DNA of 64,000 bases from Sphingobium boeckii. Lineage in GTDB: Bacteria > Pseudomonadota > Alphaproteobacteria > Sphingomonadales > Sphingomonadaceae. Under the pieces are notes generated by a model that had not been told where the DNA came from, made no database searches, and saw nothing but the letters and a program-made list of their open reading frames with translations. The stretch is taken from positions 372,001 through 436,000 of the forward strand of contig NZ_JACIJC010000005.1 in the NCBI RefSeq assembly GCF_014199215.1. Reading direction: 5' to 3'. Positions 7,874 to 16,513 of this stretch are shown piece by piece. The position numbers were made by a program, and so were the translations under genes. The stretch's first letter is position 1. Every line of letters starts with the position of its first letter.

Positions 7874-9553
7874 ATGGCCGCACAATACGCCTTTGTCATG
7901 AAAGACATGACCAAGACCTTCCCCGGCGCCCCCAAGCCGGTGCTCAGCAACATCAACCTGCAATTCTATCAGGGTGCCAAGATCGGCATCGTCGGCCCCA
8001 ACGGTGCCGGCAAATCGACTCTGATGAAGATCATGGCGGGCATCGACACCGATTTCTCGGGCGAAGCCTGGCCGGGCGAGAATATCACCGTCGGGTATCT
8101 GCCGCAGGAACCGCAGCTCGATCCCAATAAGAGCGTGCTCGAAAACGTGAAGGATGGCGCGCGCGAAACCGCCGATCTGGTGGACCGCTTCAATGCGATC
8201 TCGGCCGAAATGGGCGATCCCAAGGACGATACCGATTTCGACGCGCTGATGGAGGAAATGGGCGAGCTTCAGGGCAAGATCGACGCCGTCGACGGCTGGA
8301 GCCTCGACAATCAGCTCGAGATCGCGATGGAAGCCCTGCGCTGCCCGCCCAGCGACTGGCCGGTGGACAGCCTTTCAGGCGGCGAAAAGCGCCGTATCGC
8401 GCTTACCCGCCTGCTGATCCAGAAACCTTCCATCCTGCTGCTCGATGAGCCGACCAACCATCTCGATGCCGAAAGCGTCAACTGGCTGGAAAACCATCTG
8501 AAGGAATATGCCGGCGCGGTGCTGATGATCACGCATGACCGCTATTTCCTCGACAATGTGGTGGAATGGATCCTCGAGATCGATCGCGGCAAATATTTCC
8601 CCTACGAAGGCAATTATTCGACCTATCTCGAAAAGAAGGCGAAGCGCCTCGAGCAGGAGGATCGCGAGGACCAGAGCCGCCAGAAGGCGATCAAGGACGA
8701 GCTGGAATGGATCCGGGCCGGCACCAAGGGCCGCCAGACCAAGAGCAAGGCGCGCATCAAGGCCTTCGACCAGTTGGTCGAATCGAGCGAGACGCGCAGC
8801 GCCGGCAAATCACAGATCATCATCCAGGTGCCCGAGCGCCTCGGTGGCAAGGTGATCGAGGCCAATGGCATCTCCAAGGCCTATGGCGACAAATTGCTGT
8901 TCGAAAATCTCTCCTTCCTGCTCCCGCCCGGCGGCATCGTCGGTGTGATCGGGCCGAACGGCGCGGGTAAATCCACGCTGTTCAAGCTGATCACCGGCCA
9001 GGAGCAGCCGGATTCGGGCACGCTCCAACTCGGCGAGACCGTGCGTCTGGGCTATGTCGATCAAAGCCGCGATCATCTCGATCCGGCCAAGAACGTCTGG
9101 GAGGAAATCTCCGAGGGCCACGATTATATGAAGGTGAACAAGCAGGACATGAGCACGCGCGCTTATGTCGGCGCGTTCAACTTCAAGGGCGCGGATCAGC
9201 AGAAGAATGTCGGCAAGCTCTCGGGCGGCGAACGCAACCGCGTGCACATCGCCAAGATGCTCAAGACCGGCGGCAACGTGCTGCTGCTCGATGAGCCGAC
9301 CAACGATCTCGATGTCGAGACGCTGCGCGCGCTGGAAGAAGCGATCGAGAATTTCGCAGGCTGCGCCGTGGTCATCAGCCACGACCGCTTCTTCCTCGAT
9401 CGCCTCGCCACGCACATTCTCGCCTTCGAAGGCAATAGCCATGTCGAATGGTTCGAGGGCAATTTCGAAGCTTATGAGGAAGACAAGCGCCGCCGCCTGG
9501 GCGATGCAGCCGATCGCCCGACCGCGCTGGCTTACAAGAAACTGACTCGCTGA
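7874..9553 (+). CDS. ettA: Energy-dependent translational throttle protein EttA (ABC-F ATPase)
   Basis: A 559-residue ABC-F protein with two ATP-binding cassettes and no membrane segments. It binds the ribosomal E site and gates the first elongation step according to energy state. Walker A motifs GPNGAGKST occur in both halves, signature motifs are LSGGEKRRIAL and LSGGERNRVHI, and Walker B regions are LLLDEPTNHLDAES and LLLDEPTNDLDVET. A charged linker rich in Lys/Arg/Glu, with TKGRQTKSKARI, separates them, matching the EttA P-site interaction region. The length matches E. coli EttA (555). Confidence 0.96.
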   Translation: MAAQYAFVMKDMTKTFPGAPKPVLSNINLQFYQGAKIGIVGPNGAGKSTLMKIMAGIDTDFSGEAWPGENITVGYLPQEPQLDPNKSVLENVKDGARETADLVDRFNAISAEMGDPKDDTDFDALMEEMGELQGKIDAVDGWSLDNQLEIAMEALRCPPSDWPVDSLSGGEKRRIALTRLLIQKPSILLLDEPTNHLDAESVNWLENHLKEYAGAVLMITHDRYFLDNVVEWILEIDRGKYFPYEGNYSTYLEKKAKRLEQEDREDQSRQKAIKDELEWIRAGTKGRQTKSKARIKAFDQLVESSETRSAGKSQIIIQVPERLGGKVIEANGISKAYGDKLLFENLSFLLPPGGIVGVIGPNGAGKSTLFKLITGQEQPDSGTLQLGETVRLGYVDQSRDHLDPAKNVWEEISEGHDYMKVNKQDMSTRAYVGAFNFKGADQQKNVGKLSGGERNRVHIAKMLKTGGNVLLLDEPTNDLDVETLRALEEAIENFAGCAVVISHDRFFLDRLATHILAFEGNSHVEWFEGNFEAYEEDKRRRLGDAADRPTALAYKKLTR

Positions 9554-9558
9554 ACCCA

Positions 9559-9602
9559 CTCCGTTTCGGTGCAGGCTCATGCGAGTTTGCGCCGAAACGG
9601 AG
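9559..9602 (+). terminator. Inverted repeat downstream of ettA, likely terminator
   Basis: A perfect 11-bp inverted repeat (CTCCGTTTCGG at 9559-9569, CCGAAACGGAG at 9592-9602) with a 22-base loop begins six bases after the ettA stop. The downstream T-run is poor, so it may need Rho or act mainly to protect the 3-prime end. Confidence 0.55.
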
Positions 9603-9668
9603 GATGTTTAAAGCGTCATCGGGCCGCGCCCCCGCTAGCCTTGGCTCTCATCAGTGGGAGACAATGAC

Positions 9669-10019
9669 ATGGCAGGGGAAGCGATCGCGATCGCGGCTGG
9701 GGAAACCAAGGAATTTGGCGACGAGGGCGTGGATGCTCTGGTCGCCGGCCCATTCGTCCGTGCGACCAGGGTGGCGGTGTCCGCCTGGCATCGGGGCGGG
9801 GATAAATCGAACGTCAACAACACCGCATGGCTGCGCCTCAATCTCGACGGCGGTCTGTTCGCGTCGGCCGACGATAAAATCTTCGACAATTATAATCTGT
9901 CGATCGAACGCGTGGTCGATTTGCCGGCGCTCGCCAGCGTCTCGCTCGCGATCGAATATGGCAATACCAGTTGCACCAAGACCCATAGCGGATTGAAGTT
10001 CCGCGCGACGGGACTTTAG
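9669..10019 (+). CDS. Protein of unknown function (116 aa)
   Basis: I do not recognise this protein. It is 116 residues, soluble, without signal peptide or membrane segment, and reads as mostly beta-strand (VSAWHRGGDKSNV, AWLRLNLDGGLFAS, ASVSLAIEYGN). It has one Cys in the SCTK stretch near the C-terminus. ATG 9669 has GGGAG eight bases upstream; a GTG at 9654 is in frame but overlaps that ribosome site. It stands alone between ettA and the gamma-glutamyltransferase gene in the same direction. Confidence 0.6.
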   Translation: MAGEAIAIAAGETKEFGDEGVDALVAGPFVRATRVAVSAWHRGGDKSNVNNTAWLRLNLDGGLFASADDKIFDNYNLSIERVVDLPALASVSLAIEYGNTSCTKTHSGLKFRATGL

Positions 10020-10030
10020 CCAACGGCGCA

Positions 10031-10057
10031 TTGATAGGGCGGCGCATTGCCTTACAC
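10031..10057 (+). promoter_or_regulatory. Possible promoter of the gamma-glutamyltransferase gene
   Basis: TTGATA at 10031-10036 and TTACAC at 10052-10057 resemble -35 and -10 elements with a 15-base spacer, just ahead of a perfect palindromic operator. The short spacer keeps confidence low. Confidence 0.3.
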
Positions 10058-10059
10058 CT

Positions 10060-10073
10060 TGAGTGATCACTCA
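10060..10073. promoter_or_regulatory. Perfect 14-bp palindromic operator (TetR-type)
   Basis: TGAGTGATCACTCA is an exact palindrome placed between the likely -10 element and the ribosome-binding site of the gamma-glutamyltransferase gene (start 10086). Half-sites of this kind are typical of TetR-family repressor operators. No TetR gene lies in the window, so the regulator would act in trans. Confidence 0.6.
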
Positions 10074-10085
10074 GGGAGATTCGCC

Positions 10086-11894
10086 ATGCGCCGCCGCACT
10101 TTCCTCGCCGCCGCCCCCGCGGTTGCCGCTGCCGCCACGCTCAGACCGGCAGCGCTCTCTGCCGCCGAACCGAGGCCAGCGTTCCAGCCAGCGGGCGACG
10201 AGATTTTCACCCGGTCCGATGTCCGCGGTGGGGATCGGCCGGTGGGCGCCAGCTTCGCTTCGCGCTCCGCCGTTTACGGACGATCGGGCGCGGCCGGAAC
10301 CTCCCAGCCGCTCGCGACATTGGCGGGAATCGAAATCCTGAAGAAGGGCGGATCGGCGGTGGATGCCGCCATCGCGATCAATGCCTGTCTCGGTTTTCTG
10401 GAGCCGACCGCCTGCGGCATTGGCGGCGATGTCTATGCGATGCTGTGGGATCCCGCCGCAAAGACAGTGGTGGGGATGGCCGGATCGGGGCGTTCGCCGC
10501 GCGGGTTGAGCCTGGAGACGGTGCGGTCGCGCGCCAAGGGCGGTGCGCTCCCGGCTTATGGCGCGCTCAGCGTCTCTGTGCCCGGCGCGGTGGATGGCTG
10601 GTGGACGCTGCATCAGCGCTACGGACAATTGAAATGGGCCGAACTGTTCGAACCCGCCATCGCTTATGCCGAGGGCGGCGTGCCGGTGCCCGACATCATC
10701 AGCCATTATATGCGCCGCGCCATGGCCAATTTCCTGAAACCCGGCATGGGCATAGAGGAGACCGCCAATGCCGTGAAAACCTTCGGCAAGGGACCGAGGG
10801 CTGGCGAGATTTTCCGCAATCCCGATCTGGCGCGCACCTATCGCATGATCGCACAGGGCGGGCGCGACGCTTATTATGAGGGGCCGATCGCCAAGACGGT
10901 TGACGCCTATTTCAAGCGGATCGGCGGCTGGATCGACCGCGCCGATCTGGCCGCGCATAGGTCCGAATGGAGCCAGCCCTTTGCGACCAATTATCGCGGC
11001 GTGGACGTCCATGCGCTGGCCGCGAATACGCAAGGCATCGCGACGCTCCAGATGCTCAACATGATCGAGCAATTCGACATGCGCGGCGCGGGATTCCAGT
11101 CCGCGCAATCCATCCATCTCCAGATCGAGGCCAAGCGTCTGGCCTATGAAGACCGCGCGCGTTATTATGCCGATCCGGATTTCGCCGATGTGCCGAACGC
11201 CTGGCTGGTGTCGAAAGATTATGCTGAGGCGCGCGCGAGACTGATCGATCCGCAGCGGATCAATCCGTCGGTCCGTCCGGGGCAGGCACCCAGCAAGGGC
11301 GACACCACCTATTTCACGGTGGCCGATGCCTCTGGCATGATGATCTCGATGATCCAGTCCAATTTTCGCGGCATGGGATCGGGGCTGGTGGCGGACGGGC
11401 TCGGCTTCATGTTTCAGGATCGCGGTCAGCTTTTTTCGCTTAAGGACGGCCATCCCAATCTCTATGCGCCGGGCAAGCGCCCGTTCCAGACGATCATTCC
11501 GGGGTTCGCCACCAAGGACGGCGCGCCCTGGCTGTCATTCGGCGTGATGGGCGGCGATATGCAACCGCAGGGACAGACGCAGATCATCGTGAACCGCGTG
11601 GATTATGGTCTGGACGTTCAGGCCGCGGGCGACTCGCCGCGCTGGCATCATGAGGGGTCGTCTCAGGCGATGGGCGAAGATTCGCCGGGCATGGGGCCGC
11701 TGGGCCTGCTCCGGCTCGAAAGCGGCGTTCCCGATGCGACCAGACAGGCGCTGATCGATCGGGGCTGGACGCTGGGCGAATCGGATGGCGGCTTCGGACG
11801 CTATCAGTGCGTCGAGCATCGGATGAGCGGCGCAGAGCGGGTCTATGCCGCTGCCAGCGAAATGCGCGCGGATGGGCTGGCGCTGGCTTATTAG
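10086..11894 (+). CDS. Gamma-glutamyltransferase family protein, exported
   Basis: A 602-residue Ntn-hydrolase of the gamma-glutamyltranspeptidase family, which cleaves gamma-glutamyl amides such as glutathione after autoproteolysis into two chains. The N-terminus MRRRTFLAAAPAVAAAATL looks like a Tat-type signal. The large chain shows GGSAVDAAIAINACLGFLEP. The nucleophile at the chain border is the first Thr of the stretch GDTTYFTVAD, which precedes the conserved GMMISMIQSNFRGMGSG. The family glycine pair is in FGVMGGDMQPQG. Start 10086 has GGGAGA eight bases upstream. It is preceded by a palindromic operator and is a single gene. Confidence 0.9.
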   Translation: MRRRTFLAAAPAVAAAATLRPAALSAAEPRPAFQPAGDEIFTRSDVRGGDRPVGASFASRSAVYGRSGAAGTSQPLATLAGIEILKKGGSAVDAAIAINACLGFLEPTACGIGGDVYAMLWDPAAKTVVGMAGSGRSPRGLSLETVRSRAKGGALPAYGALSVSVPGAVDGWWTLHQRYGQLKWAELFEPAIAYAEGGVPVPDIISHYMRRAMANFLKPGMGIEETANAVKTFGKGPRAGEIFRNPDLARTYRMIAQGGRDAYYEGPIAKTVDAYFKRIGGWIDRADLAAHRSEWSQPFATNYRGVDVHALAANTQGIATLQMLNMIEQFDMRGAGFQSAQSIHLQIEAKRLAYEDRARYYADPDFADVPNAWLVSKDYAEARARLIDPQRINPSVRPGQAPSKGDTTYFTVADASGMMISMIQSNFRGMGSGLVADGLGFMFQDRGQLFSLKDGHPNLYAPGKRPFQTIIPGFATKDGAPWLSFGVMGGDMQPQGQTQIIVNRVDYGLDVQAAGDSPRWHHEGSSQAMGEDSPGMGPLGLLRLESGVPDATRQALIDRGWTLGESDGGFGRYQCVEHRMSGAERVYAAASEMRADGLALAY

Positions 11895-11918
11895 GGCGTG
11901 ATGACATTACATGCCTCC

Positions 11919-11999
11919 GTCATTGCGAGGAGCGCAGCGACGCGGCAATCCAAGGTGGCGAAAACCGCTATGGATTGCTTCGCTACGCTCGCAATGACG
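11919..11999. repeat. Palindromic intergenic repeat, family A
   Basis: Left arm 11919-11952 starts GTCATTGCGAGG. Right arm 11971-11999 is its inverted copy, ending GCAATGAC. They form an imperfect long hairpin between the convergent gamma-glutamyltransferase and carbonic anhydrase genes. Copies of this GTCATTGCGAG-type element are widespread REP-like sequences in proteobacteria; it may terminate or insulate both transcripts. Confidence 0.75.
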
Positions 12000-12050
12000 G
12001 GTTGGATCAACCTAAAGTCATCGCGCTCTAGGATTGGATCTATTCCCAAA

Positions 12051-12112
12051 AATCCGTTTGTCTCGAGCGCAGTTTTCGGCGCCACGTCCCTCGACTGCGC
12101 TCGGGACAAGCG
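12051..12112. repeat. Palindromic intergenic repeat, family B (copy 1)
   Basis: Left arm 12051-12072 (core CTCGAGCGCAG) and right arm 12085-12112 (core CTGCGCTCGGGAC) form an inverted pair directly beside the family A repeat, in the same convergent gap. The same element recurs at 25784-25862 and 61538-61606, each time between convergent genes. Confidence 0.75.
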
Positions 12113-12139
12113 GGAAGGGTGTCGGTTGGCGGGCCGGCT

Positions 12140-12772
12140 CTAGGCCAGGTAAAATTCGCCCGTCGTCTCGTCCAGCGAATGAAGCTGGCCATCGGCGATT
12201 GCGAAATACGCACCGTGCAGCGTGAGCGTGCCCGCCGCTTCGCAGCGCTGGACGCACGGAAAGGTGCGCAGGTTTGCGATGCTGACGCGCACGGTCTCCA
12301 GTTCGAGCGCATGGATCGCCACATCGCCCTGGCCATGTTCCGCGGTGATCCGATCGCGCGCGTCGTCCAGAAGATCGATCCAATGCGCGATGAAGCCGCC
12401 TTCGCCGGGGCGAGCATGTTCGAATTTGCGGGTGAGCGCGGCATGGACGCCGCCGCATTGGCCGTGGCCCATCACCACGATTTCGGGCACCTCAAGCTGG
12501 GACACCGCGAATTCCAGCGCGGCGGACACGCCATGCCGGCCGCCGCCCAGCTCGAACGGCGGCACCAGATTGGCGATGTTGCGCACGACGAACATCTCGC
12601 CGGGCGCGGTATCGAAGATGATGCTGGGATCCACGCGACTGTCCGAACAGGCGATCACCATCACCTTGGGCGATTGCGCGGCCGCCAGTGCGTCCCATCG
12701 CTCGCGCTGTTCCACCCAGCCGGCGTTGCGGAAGCGGTGATAGCCTTTGAGCAGCGTGTTATAATCAGTCAT
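12140..12772 (-). CDS. can: Beta-class carbonic anhydrase
   Basis: A 210-residue cytoplasmic zinc enzyme interconverting carbon dioxide and bicarbonate. Zinc ligands and catalytic residues are in ACSDSRVDP (Cys, Asp-Arg dyad) and MGHGQCGGV (His, Cys), as in the beta class. Start ATG 12772 gives [15 protein letters not shown], matching the family; a much longer in-frame extension upstream runs antisense through lipA and is not real. It is divergent from lipA with 67 bases between starts. Confidence 0.95.
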   Translation of the reverse strand: MTDYNTLLKGYHRFRNAGWVEQRERWDALAAAQSPKVMVIACSDSRVDPSIIFDTAPGEMFVVRNIANLVPPFELGGGRHGVSAALEFAVSQLEVPEIVVMGHGQCGGVHAALTRKFEHARPGEGGFIAHWIDLLDDARDRITAEHGQGDVAIHALELETVRVSIANLRTFPCVQRCEAAGTLTLHGAYFAIADGQLHSLDETTGEFYLA

Positions 12773-12839
12773 GCGATGTCCGTTAGCCGGTGCAGGGCAG
12801 GGGTGGCAACCGGGCGCGTTAATCGCTATCTGCACGAGC

Positions 12840-13772
12840 ATGTCTGAAGCCGATCCGATCGCCATCCCCGCCGCCCGTCCCGAACGCCAGCGCAAGCCCG
12901 ACTGGATTCGCGTGAAAGCGCCCACCAGCGTGGGTTTCGCAGAGACCAAGGCGATGATGCGCCGGCTCAATCTGAATACGGTGTGCGAAGAGGCGGCGTG
13001 CCCCAATATCGGCGAGTGCTGGACGAAAAAGCACGCCACGGTGATGATTTTGGGCGATGTCTGCACGCGCGCCTGCGCCTTTTGCAATGTGAAGACGGGG
13101 ATGCCGCGCCAGGTGGATGCGCTTGAGCCGCAGCATACCGCCGACGCGGCCGCCGAGCTTGGGCTTGAGCATATCGTGATCACCTCGGTCGATCGCGACG
13201 ATCTGCCCGATGGCGGCGCGTCGCAATTCGTGAAGGTGATCGAAGCGCTGCGGCGGACCACGCCCAGCACGACGATCGAGATTCTGACCCCCGATTTCCG
13301 CAACAAGCATGAGCGCGCCGTGGAAGCGATCGTGGCGGCGCGGCCGGACGTCTATAATCACAATCTGGAGACGGTGCCGCGGCTGTATCCCACGATCCGG
13401 CCCGGCGCGCGTTATTATGCCTCGCTGCGCCTGCTCGAATCGGTGAAGCGGCATGATCCTTCGATCTTCACCAAATCGGGCGTGATGCTCGGTCTGGGCG
13501 AAGAGCGGCTCGAAGTGCATCAGGTGATGGACGACATGCGCTCGGCCGATATCGATTTCCTGACGATGGGCCAATATCTCCAGCCGACACCCAAACACAC
13601 CAAGGTGATGGATTTCGTGACGCCCAAGGCGTTTGATGCCTATGCCGCGATTGCGCGCGCCAAGGGCTTCCTGCTGGTCGCGTCAAGCCCGCTCACGCGT
13701 TCGAGCTATCACGCCGGCGACGATTTCGCGCGGATGCGTGGGGCGCGCGAGGCGAAGCTGGCACGGAGCTGA
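12840..13772 (+). CDS. lipA: Lipoyl synthase
   Basis: A 310-residue radical-SAM enzyme that inserts two sulfurs into protein-bound octanoyl groups, activating 2-oxoacid dehydrogenases. The auxiliary 4Fe-4S cluster motif [12 protein letters not shown] and the SAM-cluster motif CTRACAFC are both intact. The C-terminal [14 protein letters not shown] carries the RSSYH-type motif with the serine that ligates the auxiliary cluster. ATG 12840 ([10 protein letters not shown]) was chosen; the in-frame upstream extension overlaps the carbonic anhydrase start. The next gene begins six bases downstream, a linkage common in alphaproteobacteria. Confidence 0.97.
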   Translation: MSEADPIAIPAARPERQRKPDWIRVKAPTSVGFAETKAMMRRLNLNTVCEEAACPNIGECWTKKHATVMILGDVCTRACAFCNVKTGMPRQVDALEPQHTADAAAELGLEHIVITSVDRDDLPDGGASQFVKVIEALRRTTPSTTIEILTPDFRNKHERAVEAIVAARPDVYNHNLETVPRLYPTIRPGARYYASLRLLESVKRHDPSIFTKSGVMLGLGEERLEVHQVMDDMRSADIDFLTMGQYLQPTPKHTKVMDFVTPKAFDAYAAIARAKGFLLVASSPLTRSSYHAGDDFARMRGAREAKLARS

Positions 13773-13778
13773 TCGGCC

Positions 13779-14255
13779 ATGCCCCGTCACGCCGAAACCC
13801 GTCATCTGCCCTATTCGCCCGAACAGGTGTTCGATCTGGTCGCCGACGTGGCGCGCTATGGCGAGTTTCTGCCCTGGGTGAGCGCGGTGCGCGTGCGATC
13901 GAATAGCGAGACCGAGATGGTCGCCGATCTGATCGTGGGCTTTTCCGCGCTGCGCGAGACCTTCACGTCCAAGGTCAACAAAGTGCGACCTTCTGAATTG
14001 AGCGTCGATTATGTCGACGGGCCGCTCAAGCATCTGCGCAATGAATGGGCGTTTCGGCCGGATGGCCAAGGCGGCACCATTGTCGATTTCAGCGTGGATT
14101 TCGCCTTTCGCTCTACCCTGTTTGAGCGGATCGCCGGGCAGATGTTCGATCGCGCGCTGCGCAAGATGATCGGCGCGTTCGAGGAACGGGCCAAGGCCCT
14201 TTACGGCAGCGACGGCTCGGGCATCAGCAGTTCGAGCGCGCACAACGCCGCCTGA
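13779..14255 (+). CDS. Coq10/RatA-type START-like protein
   Basis: A 158-residue SRPBCC/START-like protein of the Coq10/RatA family, thought to bind ubiquinone and support respiration. The hallmark N-terminus is HLPYSPEQVFDLVADVARYGEFLPW, with a central VDGPLKHLRNEW and a C-terminal amphipathic helix. It follows lipA by six bases, forming a two-gene respiratory/lipoate unit. Its last 55 bases overlap the convergent cinA gene. Toxin activity proposed for E. coli RatA should not be assumed for this homologue. Confidence 0.88.
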   Translation: MPRHAETRHLPYSPEQVFDLVADVARYGEFLPWVSAVRVRSNSETEMVADLIVGFSALRETFTSKVNKVRPSELSVDYVDGPLKHLRNEWAFRPDGQGGTIVDFSVDFAFRSTLFERIAGQMFDRALRKMIGAFEERAKALYGSDGSGISSSSAHNAA

Positions 14256-14716
14256 AGCCGGATCCCGCCCCGGCCGAGATCGCCAAAGGCGCGCGTATCG
14301 GCCATGATGTCATCCTGAGGCGCGCCCTTTTCGGCGCGCGCGAAAACCACGGTGCCCACGGGCTTTTTCTCCGATCCACCCTCCGGCCCGGCAATCCCCG
14401 TGATCGCCACCGCAATATCGGCACCCGAGCGCTCCTGCGCGCCGCGTGCCATGGCCCAGGCGACCGCGATCGACACCGCGCCGAAGGTTTCCAGCACATC
14501 CAGGCTCACGCCGAGCTGCCTGATCTTCGAATCATTGGAATAGGTGACGAAGCCGCCTTCGAATACGTCGGATGAACCCGGTATTTCGGTCAGCGCCGCG
14601 CTCACCAGACCGCCAGTGCAGCTTTCTGCCAGCGCGATCGTGCGTCCGGCGGCGCGATTGGCCTCGATCACCTTGCGGGCCGCGGTGACGAGCGTTTCGG
14701 GAAGGAGCAGGTCCAT
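14201..14716 (-). CDS. CinA C-terminal domain protein (nicotinamide mononucleotide deamidase-like)
   Basis: A 171-residue stand-alone CinA C-terminal (PncC-type) domain, an amidohydrolase recycling NMN to nicotinate mononucleotide. Typical motifs are IALAESCTGGLVSAALTEIPGSSDVFEGG near the N-terminus (Ser/Cys/Thr active-site region), FVTYSNDSKIRQLGV and GIAGPEGGSEKKPVGTV. The N-terminal molybdopterin-binding half of full CinA is absent, as usual for the PncC form. ATG 14716 was chosen over an upstream in-frame extension. It sits four bases after the preceding gene's stop and overlaps coq10 tail-to-tail. Confidence 0.9.
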   Translation of the reverse strand: MDLLLPETLVTAARKVIEANRAAGRTIALAESCTGGLVSAALTEIPGSSDVFEGGFVTYSNDSKIRQLGVSLDVLETFGAVSIAVAWAMARGAQERSGADIAVAITGIAGPEGGSEKKPVGTVVFARAEKGAPQDDIMADTRAFGDLGRGGIRLQAALCALELLMPEPSLP

Positions 14717-14720
14717 AGGG

Positions 14721-15272
14721 TTACAGATCTTCGGTAAGGGGACAGATATCGGGATCGCTCTTCTTGCGCTTCTTGCCGGATTTCTCCGCTTCGTCACGCG
14801 CGACGATCTGCAGGATGGTGGCGATCGCGCCCGCCATGTTTTCGGGCGGCAGCGGTTCGAACAATTCGATCATCCGGTTGATCGCGCCGCAATCCTTCAG
14901 CGCGATCTCCTTCGTCAATTGGGGCACGAGCATCTCGGTCATGAGATCGAGCCCGGCTTCGCCCATCCCGGCGACCGCCTTCTCTCCGCCTGCGACCTTG
15001 ACGAAGGCGGATTGCGCCAACGCCATGCTGGTCGCGCTCTGCGCCTGATACCGCGCGAAAATCGGCGCATCGGGCCGATTGAGCAGGGCCGATTGGGGCA
15101 GCACCGGCGCGCAGGTTTCGGCCACCGCTTTCAGCGCATGGGGCATCAGAACCAGCGCGAGCGCCTGGACTTCATCGCCCGTGACACAGCCTTTGCTGGC
15201 GGCGTGCGCCTGCCCGGTCAGCAGAGCGATCACCGTCGCGGACGAAATCATGATCCCGCGCAGATATCTCAT
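14721..15272 (-). CDS. Exported protein of unknown function (183 aa)
   Basis: I do not recognise this family. The protein has an N-terminal signal peptide (hydrophobic ISSATVIALLTG, cleavage after QAHA). The mature part is largely helical, with four cysteines (in KGCVTG, ETCAPV, KDCGAI and DICPL) that could form two disulfides in the periplasm. A basic KSGKKRKKSD tract lies near the C-terminus. The start overlaps the ispDF stop (ATGA) and the gene is followed at once by cinA, so the three form one leftward unit. Confidence 0.75.
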   Translation of the reverse strand: MRYLRGIMISSATVIALLTGQAHAASKGCVTGDEVQALALVLMPHALKAVAETCAPVLPQSALLNRPDAPIFARYQAQSATSMALAQSAFVKVAGGEKAVAGMGEAGLDLMTEMLVPQLTKEIALKDCGAINRMIELFEPLPPENMAGAIATILQIVARDEAEKSGKKRKKSDPDICPLTEDL

Positions 15273-16438
15273 ATGTCCCCCAAAATACGCACCGTCGCGA
15301 CGGCCTGCGCCGCAATGCCTTCTCCGCGCCCGGTGAAACCTAGCCGCTCGGTCGTGGTCGCTTTCACGCTAACCCTGCCCAGGTCCAGCCGCAACAGCGC
15401 TGCGATGCGCGCGCGCATGGCGTCCCGATGCGGGCCGATTTTGGGGGCTTCGCAGATGATCGTGACATCCACATGATCGACGATCCCGCCCGCCTGCGCG
15501 ATCAGGCCGGCGGCGTGCTGGAGAAACCGGTCCGAAGACGCGCCGCGCCACTGCGCATCGGACGGTGGAAAGTGCATCCCGATGTCGCCCGCGCCGATCG
15601 TGCCGAGCAGCGCATCGGTGAGCGCATGGAGCGCCACATCGGCGTCGCTATTCCCTGACAGGCCATGGGTGTGCGGGATCCGGATGCCGCAGAGCCACAG
15701 CGTTTCGCCCGCCACCAGGCGGTGGACATCATAGCCCATCGCGGTGCGCGTGGTGGCGCGCGCCGCCAGACGGGTTTCGGCGCTGACGAAATCCTGAGGG
15801 TGGGTGATCTTTTCCAGAGCGGGCTCTCCCTGCACGATCGTCACGGCGAAACCCGAAGCGCGCGCCATCTGCGCATCGTCGGTCGCTTCGTCTGCAGCAT
15901 TCCAGTTCCGGTGTGACGTCATGATGGCAGGAAAGCGGAAAGCCTGGGGGGTCTGGACACGGACCAGCGCATCGCGGGCTATGGTTTCGCCCAAGATCCC
16001 GTCATCGCGCGCCAGCGTGTCGGCCACGGGCAGGGCAGGGACCGCGCCTTCATGATCCTCCAGCGCCGCCAGCAGCCGGTCGATCACCGCAGCCGGCAGC
16101 AAAGGCCGCGCGGCATCATGGATCAGCACACGGCCTGCGCCACCCGCGGCAGCGATGGCGTCAAGCCCCGCACGGACCGATTCGCGCCGGGTCGCGCCGC
16201 CGATGATCGGGGGCGGGAGATCGCGACCGGCCACGGCCTGTGCCAGCAATACTTCCTGCCCCGCGCCGATGACGATCAAGATCGAATCGATGCGGGGATG
16301 CATGGCGAAGGCATCCACGCTATGCGCCACCACGGCCTTGGAGCCCAGGCGCGCATATTGCTTGGGCAAGTCCCCACCGGCACGCGCGCCCTGTCCGGCG
16401 GCGACGATCAGGGCAATGGTTGGGCCATCAGCGGTCAT
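15269..16438 (-). CDS. ispDF: Bifunctional IspD/IspF isoprenoid enzyme
   Basis: A 389-residue fusion catalysing two MEP-pathway steps. These are CTP coupling to methylerythritol phosphate (IspD, residues about 1-225, signature LIVAAGQGARAGGDLPKQY and LIHDAARPLL) and formation of the cyclic diphosphate (IspF, residues about 230-389, MGYDVHRL with metal ligands Asp and His, SDADVALHALTDALLG, and ATTTERLGFTGRGEG). IspDF fusions are normal in alphaproteobacteria. The pathway partner dxr is also in this window at 46935-48134. It is divergent from dusB. Confidence 0.97.
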   Translation of the reverse strand: MTADGPTIALIVAAGQGARAGGDLPKQYARLGSKAVVAHSVDAFAMHPRIDSILIVIGAGQEVLLAQAVAGRDLPPPIIGGATRRESVRAGLDAIAAAGGAGRVLIHDAARPLLPAAVIDRLLAALEDHEGAVPALPVADTLARDDGILGETIARDALVRVQTPQAFRFPAIMTSHRNWNAADEATDDAQMARASGFAVTIVQGEPALEKITHPQDFVSAETRLAARATTRTAMGYDVHRLVAGETLWLCGIRIPHTHGLSGNSDADVALHALTDALLGTIGAGDIGMHFPPSDAQWRGASSDRFLQHAAGLIAQAGGIVDHVDVTIICEAPKIGPHRDAMRARIAALLRLDLGRVSVKATTTERLGFTGRGEGIAAQAVATVRILGDI

Positions 16439-16485
16439 GCCCGCCGCCTAATGGAAAACGGGCGGGGTGCAAGCCTTTGTAGGAA

Positions 16486-16513
16486 GCCCTGTTGCATCGT
16501 CACGCGACAGGGC
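16486..16513. repeat. Hairpin/operator-like inverted repeat between ispDF and dusB
   Basis: GCCCTGTTGC at 16486-16495 pairs with GCGACAGGGC at 16504-16513 (10 bp, one G-T pair) around an 8-base loop, in the divergent promoter gap. It lies 47 bases ahead of ispDF and 67 ahead of dusB. It may be a regulator site; a terminator is unlikely because no transcript ends here. Confidence 0.4.

Noticed and set aside
12773-13306. N-terminal extension of the carbonic anhydrase
   Set aside because: The extension runs antisense through lipA; the protein from ATG 12772 already has the full family length.
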